This document shows, piece by piece, positions 36,281 to 45,590 of a stretch of DNA of 64,000 nucleotides. This DNA is from Lientehia sp934351765 (GTDB lineage Bacteria > Bacillota > Clostridia > Lachnospirales > Lachnospiraceae), in NCBI RefSeq assembly GCF_052118925.1, contig NZ_JBQKGG010000006.1:61770-125769 (forward strand). The letters run 5' to 3'. The notes under the pieces were generated by a model that worked only from the letters and a program-made list of their open reading frames with translations, was not told the DNA's origin and searched no databases. Each line of letters begins with the position of its first letter. Within the stretch, counting starts at the first letter, position 1. A program made the translations under genes and the position numbers.

Positions 36281-37504
36281 ATGCAGATCTATGAAGAATT
36301 ACAGGCCCGCGGCCTCATTGCCCAGGTCACAGACGAACCGGAGATCCGGGAACTGATCAACAAGGGAAATGCCCGTTTCTACATTGGCTTTGATCCCACC
36401 GCAGACTCTCTCCATGTGGGACATTTCATGGCACTCTGTCTCATGAAGCGTCTCCAGATGGCAGGCAACAAGCCCATCGTCCTCATCGGCGGCGGCACCG
36501 GCCATGTAGGTGACCCTTCCGGCCGTACCGATATGCGTTCCATGATGACAAAGGAAACCATCGACCACAACTGCGACTGCTTCAAAAAACAGATGGAGCG
36601 TTTCATTGAATTCGGCGAAGACAAGGCCATCATGGTCAACAACGCCGACTGGCTTCTGAAGCTGAACTATGTGGATCTGCTCCGCGATGTGGGCGCCTGC
36701 TTCTCCGTCAACAACATGCTCCGCGCCGAGTGCTACAAGCAGAGAATGGAAAAGGGCTTAAGCTTTCTGGAGTTCAACTACATGATCATGCAGGCTTACG
36801 ACTTTTACTACCTGCATCAGAACTACGGCTGCAACATGCAGTTCGGCGGCAATGACCAGTGGTCCAACATGCTGGCCGGCACCGAGCTGATCCGCCGGAA
36901 GCTGGGAGATGACGCTTATGCCATGACCATCACCCTCTTAATGAATTCCGAAGGCAAAAAGATGGGCAAAACCGCCAAGGGCGCCGTATGGCTGGATCCC
37001 AATAAGACCTCTCCCTTCGAGTTCTTCCAGTACTGGCGCAACATCGGCGATGCCGACGTCTTAAAGTGCATCCGTATGCTCACCTTCCTGCCTCTGGAAG
37101 AGATCGACAAGATGGACAGCTGGGAGGGCAGTCAGTTGAATACAGCAAAAGAGATTCTGGCTTACGAGCTGACCTGTCTGGTTCACGGCAAAGAGGAAGC
37201 CGACAAGGCCAAGACCGCATCCCACGCACTGTTCATGGGCGGCGGCGATGATTCCGATATGCCTACCACGGAGATCTCCGGGGATCAGCTCACCGAGGAT
37301 GCCATCGGAATCCTGGATCTGATGATGGCCTGCAAGCTGGCTCCCACCAGAAGCGAGGCAAGACGTCTCGTTCAGCAGGGCGGCGTCACCATTGATGACG
37401 AAAAGGCAGCCCTCGACACCAAGGTTACAAAGACTGCTCTGGAAGCCGGTGTCAAGATCCGAAAGGGAAAGAAAGTATTCCACAAGGCAGTACTGGCAAA
37501 ATAA
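36281..37504 (+). CDS. tyrS: Tyrosyl-tRNA synthetase
   Basis: 407 residues. The class I HIGH motif appears as DSLHVGHF near residue 45, and KMSKS as GKKMGKTAKGAVW. Substrate-binding segments YDFYYL and FGGNDQWSNM are present. A C-terminal S4 RNA-binding domain follows (TRSEARRLVQQGGVTIDD). It charges tRNA-Tyr and is controlled by the T-box upstream. It is monocistronic between its leader and a terminator at 37540. Confidence 0.97.
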   Translation: MQIYEELQARGLIAQVTDEPEIRELINKGNARFYIGFDPTADSLHVGHFMALCLMKRLQMAGNKPIVLIGGGTGHVGDPSGRTDMRSMMTKETIDHNCDCFKKQMERFIEFGEDKAIMVNNADWLLKLNYVDLLRDVGACFSVNNMLRAECYKQRMEKGLSFLEFNYMIMQAYDFYYLHQNYGCNMQFGGNDQWSNMLAGTELIRRKLGDDAYAMTITLLMNSEGKKMGKTAKGAVWLDPNKTSPFEFFQYWRNIGDADVLKCIRMLTFLPLEEIDKMDSWEGSQLNTAKEILAYELTCLVHGKEEADKAKTASHALFMGGGDDSDMPTTEISGDQLTEDAIGILDLMMACKLAPTRSEARRLVQQGGVTIDDEKAALDTKVTKTALEAGVKIRKGKKVFHKAVLAK

Positions 37505-37539
37505 GCACTGAGGTACCGCCTCGATTAACAGGAACTGAT

Positions 37540-37607
37540 CAGCCCACAGATGTTCTTCCGGCCTGCTTCTCCTCAGAGAGAACCGCAGACGCCTGCATCG
37601 TGGGCTG
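37540..37607 (+). terminator. tyrS terminator
   Basis: CAGCCCAC-A-GATG pairs with CATC-GTGGGCTG over a long loop with an inner TTCT/AGAA pairing, followed by AATTTTA. Confidence 0.65.
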
Positions 37608-37730
37608 AATTTTAGATGGATTAGATATAGTAGACAATATGGGGATATGAGGTAAAAGAAAAGAGGCTGTTGGTTAATCGTTATTGTTCTCTCAAACTTC
37701 TTTAGTTTTCAAAAAACTATATTATAAAAC

Positions 37731-37777
37731 AAAAAGCACCGCCGGAAAAGCTATGTAGAATAAGCCTTTCTGCGGTG
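37731..37777 (-). terminator. Terminator of the GGDEF/HD-GYP gene
   Basis: On the minus strand CACCGCAGAAAG pairs with CTTTTCCGGCGGTG-type bases, and CTTTTTGTTTT follows. It is 28 bases past the stop codon. Confidence 0.78.
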
Positions 37778-37804
37778 TTTCTCTAAATATCACTGTCAAA
37801 GGCG

Positions 37805-39772
37805 CTATCTTAACACACTTCCGCTCAGATGTCCACCAAAGTTCTCCGGCATGCTCTCGTCTTCCGCTGCTTCCGAATGATGTACTTCATAGACGGTACT
37901 GCGGATGTCTCCGTGAATATCCTTCAGGCACTGCAGAAGGATCGGATTATAGGCTCCACACTCCCCGTTCAGGATCATTTCCAGGGCTTTCTCATGACTG
38001 AAAGCCTTTTTATATACCCGCTCACTCACCAGCGCATCATACGCATCCGCCAGGGAAACCACCTGTGCCGAAATGGGAATTTCCTCTCCCTTTCGTCCGT
38101 CCGGATAGCCCTGCCCGTCATACCGTTCATGATGCCAGCGGCAGATCTGATACGCCGTCTTGACTAACGGCTCCTCCTGATAAGGCTTCAGCCGTTTCAG
38201 GATTCCGGCACCGATGAGGGTATGCTGCTTCATGACCTCAGTCTCCTCAGCCGTCAGCCTTCCCGGCTTATTGAGAATTTTTTCATCAATCCCGATTTTC
38301 CCGATATCATGAAGGGATGAGGCCATAACGATCTGATCCCGTTCTGCCCGGGTTAAGCTGTAACGGTCGGTGAGCTTTGTCAGCCGCTCCAGAAGCATCT
38401 CCGTCAGCACATTGATATGCTGAACATGAAGTCCGCTCTCACCGTTCCGGAACTCAACGATCTCGCTTAAAATGCCCACCATGATCTTCCGGCTTTCCTC
38501 TTTCTCCCGTACCTGCTCTGTCAGAATATTGACCAGACGGCGCTGCTTGGCATAAAGCTTAATGGTATTATAGACCCGCTTGTAGACCACGCTGGCGTCA
38601 AAGGGACGGCTGATATAATCGGAAACGCCCATCGCATAAGCACGGCTGATCAGATCAGCAGAATCCTCGCTGGAGATCATAATGACCGGAATATCATTGA
38701 TCCATCCCTGCTCCTGCATCTTTTCCAGCACGCCAAACCCGTCCATCACCGGCATCATGATGTCCAGGAGCACCAGGGCAATACTCTTTCCATAGCGGCT
38801 TAAAGCCCCCAGCCCTTCCGCTCCGTCTCCCGCCTCCAGAATATCATAATTGTCCTGGAGCATTTCTTTTAAGATTGTGCGGTTGATCAGAGAATCATCC
38901 ACAATGAGGATCAGCGGCCGCTCTTCCCCAAGATTTTCTTCCTGGAGCTCCATGCTCTCTGCCTGGTAGCGGCGCCACTCCGTCACGATCATATTTTTCT
39001 TCACCTTTGCCTGATACATGAGCTTGTCGGCCTGCAGCACTGCCAGTTCCACGGTCTGTTCCTTCACGACCAGCCCGCCCATACTCACAGAAATCTGGAA
39101 TTCCATGCTCTCCGGCAGTTTTTCCTGATAAAGCCGCTTGCAGATCTCATCCAGCTTTCTGTCAAACATTTCATCGGAAATTCCCGGCATAACCAGAATA
39201 AATTCATCACCGCCGAACCGGATCAGCGCATCGTCCCGGCGAATCCGCCGCCTGATGATGGCCGCCGTAGCCGCCAGAATCATATCACCCGCATCGTGTC
39301 CATAGATATCATTCACCAGCTTAAAATCGTCCAGATCGATCATGGCAACACCGCCGGTCACCGGCAGACGCTTTATCCTGTCCTCATAATACCGGCGGTT
39401 ATAAGCTCCGGTCAGTGCATCTGTATAAAGGGTGCTGTAAATATTTCCTGCGTTTTCTTCGTTGCTCTCCGTTTTTTTCGTCTGAAGCAGGTCACCCTCC
39501 ACTGTCAGCGAAAATTTCAGAATATGTGGCACATCATCGATTTCCACATACCGTACCACCGTCTCGTAAAGCTCCGATCCCACATATTCCAGCCTCGTTT
39601 TCTGGCACTTCTCCCGCAGCACCTGTGCCGCAAGACTGGCCTCATCCAGCTCCTGAAAGGAGGACGCATCCACGAGACTGACCTCTTTAAACATTCTCCG
39701 CAGGACCGACAGTTCGTCATCTGCCTGCTCCCTTGTTAATTTTACTTCGTATTCTGCTGCATTGTTTTTCAT
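37805..39772 (-). CDS. GGDEF - response receiver - HD-GYP protein (cyclic-di-GMP turnover)
   Basis: 655 residues. An N-terminal region of about 105 residues has no motif I recognise. A GGDEF domain follows, with DALTGAYNRRYYE, the inhibitory site RRDD, and an intact RFGGDEF near residue 190. A receiver domain comes next (about 275-395), with IVDDSLINR and the phospho-acceptor in LLDIMMPVMDG. An HD-GYP domain (about 425-620) has SSLHDIGKIGIDEKIL and HHERYDGQGYPDG. GGDEF makes c-di-GMP and HD-GYP degrades it, so one polypeptide carries both, with a receiver between them. No kinase is adjacent. The gene follows xpt by 39 bases on the same strand. Confidence 0.9.
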   Translation of the reverse strand: MKNNAAEYEVKLTREQADDELSVLRRMFKEVSLVDASSFQELDEASLAAQVLREKCQKTRLEYVGSELYETVVRYVEIDDVPHILKFSLTVEGDLLQTKKTESNEENAGNIYSTLYTDALTGAYNRRYYEDRIKRLPVTGGVAMIDLDDFKLVNDIYGHDAGDMILAATAAIIRRRIRRDDALIRFGGDEFILVMPGISDEMFDRKLDEICKRLYQEKLPESMEFQISVSMGGLVVKEQTVELAVLQADKLMYQAKVKKNMIVTEWRRYQAESMELQEENLGEERPLILIVDDSLINRTILKEMLQDNYDILEAGDGAEGLGALSRYGKSIALVLLDIMMPVMDGFGVLEKMQEQGWINDIPVIMISSEDSADLISRAYAMGVSDYISRPFDASVVYKRVYNTIKLYAKQRRLVNILTEQVREKEESRKIMVGILSEIVEFRNGESGLHVQHINVLTEMLLERLTKLTDRYSLTRAERDQIVMASSLHDIGKIGIDEKILNKPGRLTAEETEVMKQHTLIGAGILKRLKPYQEEPLVKTAYQICRWHHERYDGQGYPDGRKGEEIPISAQVVSLADAYDALVSERVYKKAFSHEKALEMILNGECGAYNPILLQCLKDIHGDIRSTVYEVHHSEAAEDESMPENFGGHLSGSVLR

Positions 39773-39811
39773 ATGGTTTCTCTCCGGCTTCCTCCTTCCC
39801 TTACTCCTCTC

Positions 39812-40387
39812 TTAACGAAATACAATCTCGCCTGTTGTCGGATCCATACGCTCCACAATGGCAAGGGATTCCAGCCGGAGGCCCTTTTCACGAAGCCGGT
39901 CACCGCCGCCCTGGAAGCCTTTTTCCACAGCGATTCCGATTCCTGCCACGCTGGCTCCCGCCGCTTCCACCAGCTCCAGAAGTCCCTCCAGTGCACAGCC
40001 GTTGGCCAGGAAATCATCCAGGATCAGCACATGGTCCTCCGGTCCGAGGAACTTCCTGGACACGATCACATCATAGACCCGCTTGTGGGTAAAGGACTGG
40101 ATCTTTGTGGCATACACTTCACCGTCAATGTTCAGAGACTTCGCTTTCTTCGCAAAGACCACCGGCACATGAAAATGCTGGGCCGCCACGCAGGCGATTC
40201 CGATTCCCGATGCTTCCACTGTCAGGATCTTGGTCACGGGACAGTCTGCAAACAGTCTCGCCCATTCTTCTCCCATCTGATTAAACAGCTCTATATCCAT
40301 CTGGTGATTCAGAAACGAATCTACCTTTAATACATTTCCTTCTTTTACAATTCCATCTTTTCTGATACGCTCTTCCAGTAACTTCAT
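39812..40387 (-). CDS. xpt: Xanthine phosphoribosyltransferase
   Basis: 191 residues, full length. The PRPP-binding motif is VLILDDFLANGCALEGLL, and family blocks are LTVEASGIGIA and FAKKAKSLNI. It salvages xanthine to XMP. In Bacillus xpt is under a guanine riboswitch; here the 50-base leader between promoter and start is too short for one and no purine-aptamer motif is seen. A promoter is at 40441-40470. The signalling protein downstream is probably co-transcribed. Confidence 0.95.
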   Translation of the reverse strand: MKLLEERIRKDGIVKEGNVLKVDSFLNHQMDIELFNQMGEEWARLFADCPVTKILTVEASGIGIACVAAQHFHVPVVFAKKAKSLNIDGEVYATKIQSFTHKRVYDVIVSRKFLGPEDHVLILDDFLANGCALEGLLELVEAAGASVAGIGIAVEKGFQGGGDRLREKGLRLESLAIVERMDPTTGEIVFR

Positions 40388-40440
40388 GGCTCCCTGTCCC
40401 TTTCTCTGTTTCTTATGCCCGAGGGCCGATTCTGCTGACT

Positions 40441-40470
40441 ATTATATAGGAAGAAAGGGCGGTTTTTCAA
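40441..40470 (-). promoter_or_regulatory. xpt promoter
   Basis: On the minus strand TTGAAA (40465-40470) and TATAAT (40441-40446) are 18 bases apart. Confidence 0.75.
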
Positions 40471-40503
40471 TAGGATCGTAGAAAAAATTTCAGAAAGAGA
40501 ACA

Positions 40504-40562
40504 AAAGTCCCTCCGCCTCACGCGACTCCGATGGAAGTCGCCCGTAAGGCGAACAGGACTTT
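40504..40562 (-). terminator. Long hairpin terminator after the LacI remnant
   Basis: AAAGTCC (40504-40510) pairs with GGACTTT (40556-40562), with inner pairings GCCT/AGGC and GCGACT/AGTCGC. On the minus strand it is followed by TTTTG. Confidence 0.8.
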
Positions 40563-40581
40563 CCTTGTTCAAATATTCGGT

Positions 40582-40824
40582 TTACTTATAGATCGTATTT
40601 CGATCATCCAGGACAATTGCGTCCAAAGTCTTCGCCGCCGTTTTCAGTGTTGAATTTCGGATTGCGAGCTGTGCCCTTAATACCTCATGCCTGGAAGGGC
40701 CGTCATATCCGTTCATTCTCTCATACAAAAACTCCGCCGCCTTCTTCCCCATCTGATACTTTGGCGTTACAGCGGTGGAAATCGCCGGTTCTGAAATCCC
40801 CGGCATCACGCTCCTCCGGCACAA
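40582..40824 (-). pseudogene. C-terminal remnant of a LacI-family regulator
   Basis: The 80-codon frame contains PAISTAVTPKYQMGKKAAEFLYERMNG and RAQLAIRNST, the typical C-terminal end of the LacI/GalR sensor domain. The DNA-binding domain and most of the sensor are missing. Upstream, sbcC ends only 10 bases away, so the gene was truncated, probably by deletion or by an sbcCD-side rearrangement. It keeps its terminator. Function is unlikely. Confidence 0.8.
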
Positions 40825-40833
40825 AGCAGCTTC

Positions 40834-43800
40834 CTAACTGATCTGCCACCGGACATGGCTTCCGGTTTCATCTCTTGTCACGATCAGCTGATCCTCGATC
40901 TCCTGTTTCAGCTCAGTCACATGGGAAATGATCCCGATAAGGCGGGAGCCTCCGGACATTTCCTGAAGGACACGGACGGCCTGCTCTCTGGCATGATCGT
41001 CCAGAGATCCAAAGCCCTCGTCAATGAACATCATATCCAGATTGATGGCTGCCTGGCTCTGCTGGATCTGATCTGCCATGCCGAGCGCCAGAGACAATGC
41101 CGCCAGGAAGGATTCCCCGCCGGACAAGGTCCGTACCTCCCGTGTCTTTCCGGTCACATAGGAATAGACCATAAGATCCAGACCGCGGTTTCTTCCGTCC
41201 CCGGCATTTTCCAGATCCACCAGCCGCAGCTCAAACTGGCCGGCGGACATTTCCAGAAATCTCCTGTTTGCTGCCGTCAGGATCCGTTCCAGATAATACC
41301 GCTGGACATAGGTTTCCAGATCCATACGGGAGCCGGTGACTTTCCCGGCAAACAGCTGGTAAAGTCCCTCCAGCTTTCCCTGATGCTCCAGCTTTGCCGC
41401 CTGGACCTTCTGCTTTGGCCGAAGGGCTTTCATGGTACTCCGGTCAGCCCGAAGGCAGTTTTTCAGCTCCTGACTGCGCTCCTGTGCGCTTCGATACTCT
41501 GCTTCCGCTTCTTTCTGCGCTTTCCGGAGTGCTTCCCGATCCGGCCTCTCCCTCCCGGCAATCAGCCTTTCCGATGTCTGTCTGCTTCCCAGGGCACTAC
41601 TCAAAAGCCTCTGGTATGCTTCCGTTTCCCGGCGGATTTTCTCCGGCATTGCAGGATCATACTGCTCAGTCAGGCGCTTCCATTCCGGTTTTAATGCTAC
41701 TTCCGCTTTTAATGCTGTTTCCGCTTTTAATGCCGCTTCCGGTTTTGATGCTGCTTCTGCTTTTGATGCTGCTTCCGCTTTTGATGCTGCTTCCGCTTTC
41801 CAGTCCTGATATTCGCACGCCCTCGCCTGATATTCAGCCCTTGCGTTTTCTGCATCCTTGATAAGCCCCGGAAGCTGCTCCTTCCACTGACGGACCGCTT
41901 CTTTCCGTGCGGAAACCAGCTCTGCTGCCTGAGCAGCCGCCTGTTTTTTCCGGTTTTCTTCCTGCTCTGCTTCCTTTCGCTCTTTTATCACCTGAGCCCG
42001 TGCTGCCTGAGCAAGCGCCTTTGTATCATACTCTGCCGGCGCAGCTGCCGCTTCTTCTCTGGTTCTTGCCCGTGCCAGCGCCTCCTTTTCACTCTGTTCC
42101 CGGTTCCGAAGCATTTCCAGCTCCGCCGCCAGAGCTTCCTGTTTCTGTTCCAGCCTCTGTTTTTCTTCTTTTCTCGTCTGTTCCAGAGCTGCTTCCCCAC
42201 GACGGCGTTTCCATTCTTCCTGGTAACGCAGCGTTTCCCTGTCCAGCACAATTCTTCCGTTTTCCGGTGCAGACTTTCCTCCCCTCACAAAGTCCTCTTC
42301 GCATTCTTCCGACATTGTTCCGACGGCTTCCTTTTCTTCCGGCGATTCCAGATTTCTCAGAAACCGCTTTCTTGCCTGCTCTGCCGCTGCCTGTTTTTCA
42401 TTCACTTCGGAACCGGCGGCTCCTGCTGTTTTGGATGCCGATTCCCTTTTCCTGGCAGCCTGAACCAGTTTCTTTCTCACAGCCTCCAGCGTTTCCCGGC
42501 TTAATGTTTCCTCCTCCGGCTTTAACACATGGGGCATGGGATGCTCCAGGGATCCGCAGACAGGACAGGGCTTTCCCGGCTTCAGTTCTTCTCTCGCCAG
42601 GATTCCCGCCTGAGCATCATAAAACCGGCGGCTCATGTCCGTCTCTTCCGCCTGGAGCTCCGACCAGCTCCGGCTCATAGCCTGATACTGTTCCTGTGCG
42701 CTACGGAAGGCCGCCTCCGCCCCGGACAGCTCACCTTCTGCCTGTTCCCACTCCCATAACAGCCGTTCCAGCTCCTCCAGTCGTTTTTTCTGCTCCGCCA
42801 GACTGCGGAACCGTTCCCCGGCTCCGGAAAGCTGCTCCAGCTCTGCATTCACTTCCTCCAGCCGTTTTGCCAGATTTTCCTTTTCTGTCTGTTTATTCTT
42901 TCTCTGTCCGTTTATCTCCTCCAGCTTCTCTTTGCACGCCAGGATTTCCCTTCTTGCCGCTTCCTGTGCTTCAAACGCCTTACATGCTGCTTCCACAGCC
43001 CGGCATACATTCTCTTCTTTCTGAATTGCTTTTTTATAACAGGCCTCCGCTTCCGCTTCCTGCTCCTTCGTCTGAGCCGCCTGCGCCTCCAGCGCCGGCA
43101 GTTCCTCATTTCCCTGTACCAGCTTCTCCTGGATCCGGGTTTTCTGGTTTTCCGCTTTCTGCCAGATCGTCCATTCTTTTTCGATGATAAACGCCCGCTC
43201 CAGCGCTTCTCCCAGCCTTCTCTGCCCGTCCATTGCTGTCTTTTTCTGCTCCAGCTCTTCCAGCCTGTGCTCTGCCTGCTCAAGCTGCTCAAAGGCTTTG
43301 GAAAGTGCTTCTGCCTCCTGGCAGGCTTTTATGGCCTGATCCCTCCGCTCTCCTGCCTTTGCCGCATCATGCTCCGCTTTTTTATATTCTGCTTCCAGCC
43401 AGAGAAGCAGTTCTTCCAGCTCCTCCAGAAAGCCCTTCAGGTCTGCCGAAGTCAGCCGTTCTGCCGCCAGAAGCCTCTGTTTCCGCTCGTTCAGCTCCCC
43501 GGCACGCTCATACTGCTCCGGAACCTCGGCATGTCCGGCCTCTGTCCGGCACTCTGTCCGCAGCGTTTCCATTTCCCGCTCCTGCTTCTTTTTCCGCTGC
43601 TGCAGCTCCTCTGTGATCCGCTGATACAGCTCCGTATGAAACAGACGGCGGAAGATGGCCTTCTTACTCTCCGCCCCTGCCCGCAGAAGCTCCATAAACT
43701 CTCCCTGGGCGATCATGGCCACCTGCATAAACTGGCTTTTCGTGATTCCCACCAGCTCCTCCAGCTTTTTGTCAGTCTCCTTCTGGGGATATTCCGTTCC

Positions 43801-44178
43801 GTCCGGCATACGGAGGCTTACCTGCTCATGCTCCTCCTTCGTCCCGCTTCCGCGCTTTAAAGGCCGGACATGACGCGGAATCCGCCGCACGGTATAGACC
43901 GGCGCCTCCACTCCCTGCCCGTCCGAAAAGACCAGCTCCACATAAGGCTCTGTTTCATAGCCTGTGAATTGGCTCTGAAGCTCCACGCCCTTCTTTTTGT
44001 TCCGCTCTGAACCGGCTTCTCCGTAAAGAGCAAAGACGATCGCATCAAAAACCGTCGTTTTTCCCGCTCCGGTATCACCGGTGATCAGAAACAGCTTCTG
44101 GCTTGGCTTTCGAAAATCGATCACCGTTTTTTCCCCGTAGGATCCAAAGGCCTCCATGGTCAGCTTTAATGGTCTCAT
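40834..44178 (-). CDS. sbcC: Exonuclease SbcC (Rad50-like ATPase)
   Basis: 1114 residues. Walker A lies in LITGDTGAGKTTVFDAI at the N-terminus. Long coiled coils flank a zinc hook CPVCG near residue 545. The C-terminal lobe has the ABC signature (RTLSGGESFLAALSLALG) and Walker B (MFIDEGFGSLDD). With SbcD it cleaves hairpins and DNA ends. One coil contains six-residue KAEAAS-type tandem repeats at 41690-41805. The start overlaps the sbcD stop by four bases (ATGA). Confidence 0.95.
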   Translation of the reverse strand: MRPLKLTMEAFGSYGEKTVIDFRKPSQKLFLITGDTGAGKTTVFDAIVFALYGEAGSERNKKKGVELQSQFTGYETEPYVELVFSDGQGVEAPVYTVRRIPRHVRPLKRGSGTKEEHEQVSLRMPDGTEYPQKETDKKLEELVGITKSQFMQVAMIAQGEFMELLRAGAESKKAIFRRLFHTELYQRITEELQQRKKKQEREMETLRTECRTEAGHAEVPEQYERAGELNERKQRLLAAERLTSADLKGFLEELEELLLWLEAEYKKAEHDAAKAGERRDQAIKACQEAEALSKAFEQLEQAEHRLEELEQKKTAMDGQRRLGEALERAFIIEKEWTIWQKAENQKTRIQEKLVQGNEELPALEAQAAQTKEQEAEAEACYKKAIQKEENVCRAVEAACKAFEAQEAARREILACKEKLEEINGQRKNKQTEKENLAKRLEEVNAELEQLSGAGERFRSLAEQKKRLEELERLLWEWEQAEGELSGAEAAFRSAQEQYQAMSRSWSELQAEETDMSRRFYDAQAGILAREELKPGKPCPVCGSLEHPMPHVLKPEEETLSRETLEAVRKKLVQAARKRESASKTAGAAGSEVNEKQAAAEQARKRFLRNLESPEEKEAVGTMSEECEEDFVRGGKSAPENGRIVLDRETLRYQEEWKRRRGEAALEQTRKEEKQRLEQKQEALAAELEMLRNREQSEKEALARARTREEAAAAPAEYDTKALAQAARAQVIKERKEAEQEENRKKQAAAQAAELVSARKEAVRQWKEQLPGLIKDAENARAEYQARACEYQDWKAEAASKAEAASKAEAASKPEAALKAETALKAEVALKPEWKRLTEQYDPAMPEKIRRETEAYQRLLSSALGSRQTSERLIAGRERPDREALRKAQKEAEAEYRSAQERSQELKNCLRADRSTMKALRPKQKVQAAKLEHQGKLEGLYQLFAGKVTGSRMDLETYVQRYYLERILTAANRRFLEMSAGQFELRLVDLENAGDGRNRGLDLMVYSYVTGKTREVRTLSGGESFLAALSLALGMADQIQQSQAAINLDMMFIDEGFGSLDDHAREQAVRVLQEMSGGSRLIGIISHVTELKQEIEDQLIVTRDETGSHVRWQIS
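41690..41805 (-). repeat. 18-bp tandem repeats inside sbcC
   Basis: About seven in-frame 18-bp units (type GCTGCTTCCGCTTTTGAT) encode repeats of the kind KAEAAS/KAEAAL in a coiled-coil arm. They are prone to copy-number change. Confidence 0.8.
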
Positions 44179-45323
44179 ACCGCACCTCCCCCTGCCGCAT
44201 TGATCACATCACGCAGGATCTCCTGCTCCTCCGGATCGGCCTCCTTTAAAAAGGCGCAGCACAGTGCAAACGGATCCAGCTCCTTCACCGGTGCCGGAAG
44301 AGCCTGATAATCCGCCCGGCGTACCGTCTCCCGGCGGATCTCCAGAAGTCTCGGAAATGCTGCCCGGAGCCTGTCCTGCATGTCCAGCACATTAAGATCC
44401 TCCTTATCTGTCAGCAGGATGCTCACATAATCGCCGCACGCCTGGGAAAGAACCTCCTCCAGAGCACCCCGGATAATACGGACCTGTCTTAACGGATGCA
44501 GCGGAAGCACCCTGGTTTTCACCTTTCCCTTTTCTCCCAGCTCCACCACCACGATCCCTTTTTTCTGGCCAGCCTCACTCACTGAAACAGGAAGCGGCGT
44601 TCCGCAGTAACAAAACCGCTCTTCCCCGGCCTTCATGGGCTTATGGATATGGCCCAGGGCCGCATAGTCAAAGGGCTCCAGTACCGATGACGAAACCCGG
44701 TCAATGTTTCCGATGGTGCGGATCTCCGAATCCATACGTTCCACCGTATCGGCGTCCGTTCCGTCCGGCAGATAAAACTGATGGCTCACCAGCACATTCC
44801 GTTCCTCCGTACAGATCTCCTCCCGCGCAAGCAGCCGCCTCAGTGCTTCCTCATAGGACAGAGGCTCCTCCGGCGCTGCGCCCAGAGTCTCCCGTACCAT
44901 GGACGGGCGGACAAAGGGCAGAAGATACACATGAACCGGCCCATGCTCATCAAACAGCGTCACCTGCTGGATCCGATCCTCCGGCCTTTTCGGCGGCATT
45001 CCGACCATATAAAGATTCTGGCGGGCAAGGATCCCCCGGAAACAGTTGATCCGCGGGCCGCTGTCATGATTCCCGCTGATCATCATCAGCACCGTCCCCG
45101 GTGCAGCCGCAGTCAGGCACTCCACAAACCGGTCAAACACCTCGACCGCCTCCGCCGACGGCACAGCCCGGTCATAAAGATCCCCCGCAATAACGATGGC
45201 GTCCGGCTGTTCCTCCGCCGCATAGTCCGCGATCTCCTTAAAAACCGCTTCCTGATCCTCCTTCAGATCCCGATTGTAAAGCCGCAGTCCGATATGCAGA
45301 TCGGACAGATGGAATATTTTCAT
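44175..45323 (-). CDS. sbcD: Exonuclease SbcD (Mre11-like nuclease)
   Basis: 382 residues. Calcineurin-like phosphoesterase motifs are FHLSDLHIGLRL (N-terminus), VIAGDLYDRAVP, MMISGNHDSGPR, VLVSHQFYL and ALGHIHKP, which give the two-metal active site. It forms the SbcCD complex, which acts on hairpins and blocked ends. It is the first gene of sbcDC, divergent from pckA. No strong promoter is seen in the 100 bases upstream. Confidence 0.95.
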   Translation of the reverse strand: MKIFHLSDLHIGLRLYNRDLKEDQEAVFKEIADYAAEEQPDAIVIAGDLYDRAVPSAEAVEVFDRFVECLTAAAPGTVLMMISGNHDSGPRINCFRGILARQNLYMVGMPPKRPEDRIQQVTLFDEHGPVHVYLLPFVRPSMVRETLGAAPEEPLSYEEALRRLLAREEICTEERNVLVSHQFYLPDGTDADTVERMDSEIRTIGNIDRVSSSVLEPFDYAALGHIHKPMKAGEERFCYCGTPLPVSVSEAGQKKGIVVVELGEKGKVKTRVLPLHPLRQVRIIRGALEEVLSQACGDYVSILLTDKEDLNVLDMQDRLRAAFPRLLEIRRETVRRADYQALPAPVKELDPFALCCAFLKEADPEEQEILRDVINAAGGGAV

Positions 45324-45468
45324 AAACGTTTCCTCACTCTGATTCTTGTGTCCTGCTTTTTCTTATTAAAGATAGTATCGCACCCCCTTCGAAAAAGCAA
45401 GGCTTCTCCTTCTTACCCATCTCTTGTCTTTTCTTTGACAATTTTTCAAAAATGTCATGGTTTTTTTA

Positions 45469-45496
45469 TTGATTTTATCAGCTAAATATGTATAAT
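45469..45496 (+). promoter_or_regulatory. pckA promoter
   Basis: TTGATT (45469-45474) and TATAAT (45491-45496) are 16 bases apart. An imperfect inverted repeat with TGACA/TGTCA arms (about 45437-45458) lies just upstream and could bind a regulator. Confidence 0.75.
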
Positions 45497-45590
45497 TAAA
45501 GTGGAGGACAAGGGATCTTCCTCATAAGACAAGGTAACTCCTGCTCCGGCAGACAGTTAGATCACATCAAAAGAAAGAGGTAAATGTAAG

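Noticed and set aside
40388..40500. Purine riboswitch before xpt
   Set aside because: The promoter lies about 50 bases from the start and no purine aptamer core is visible.
41690..41805. Possible CRISPR-like array
   Set aside because: The 18-bp units are directly adjacent with no spacers and are in frame within sbcC.
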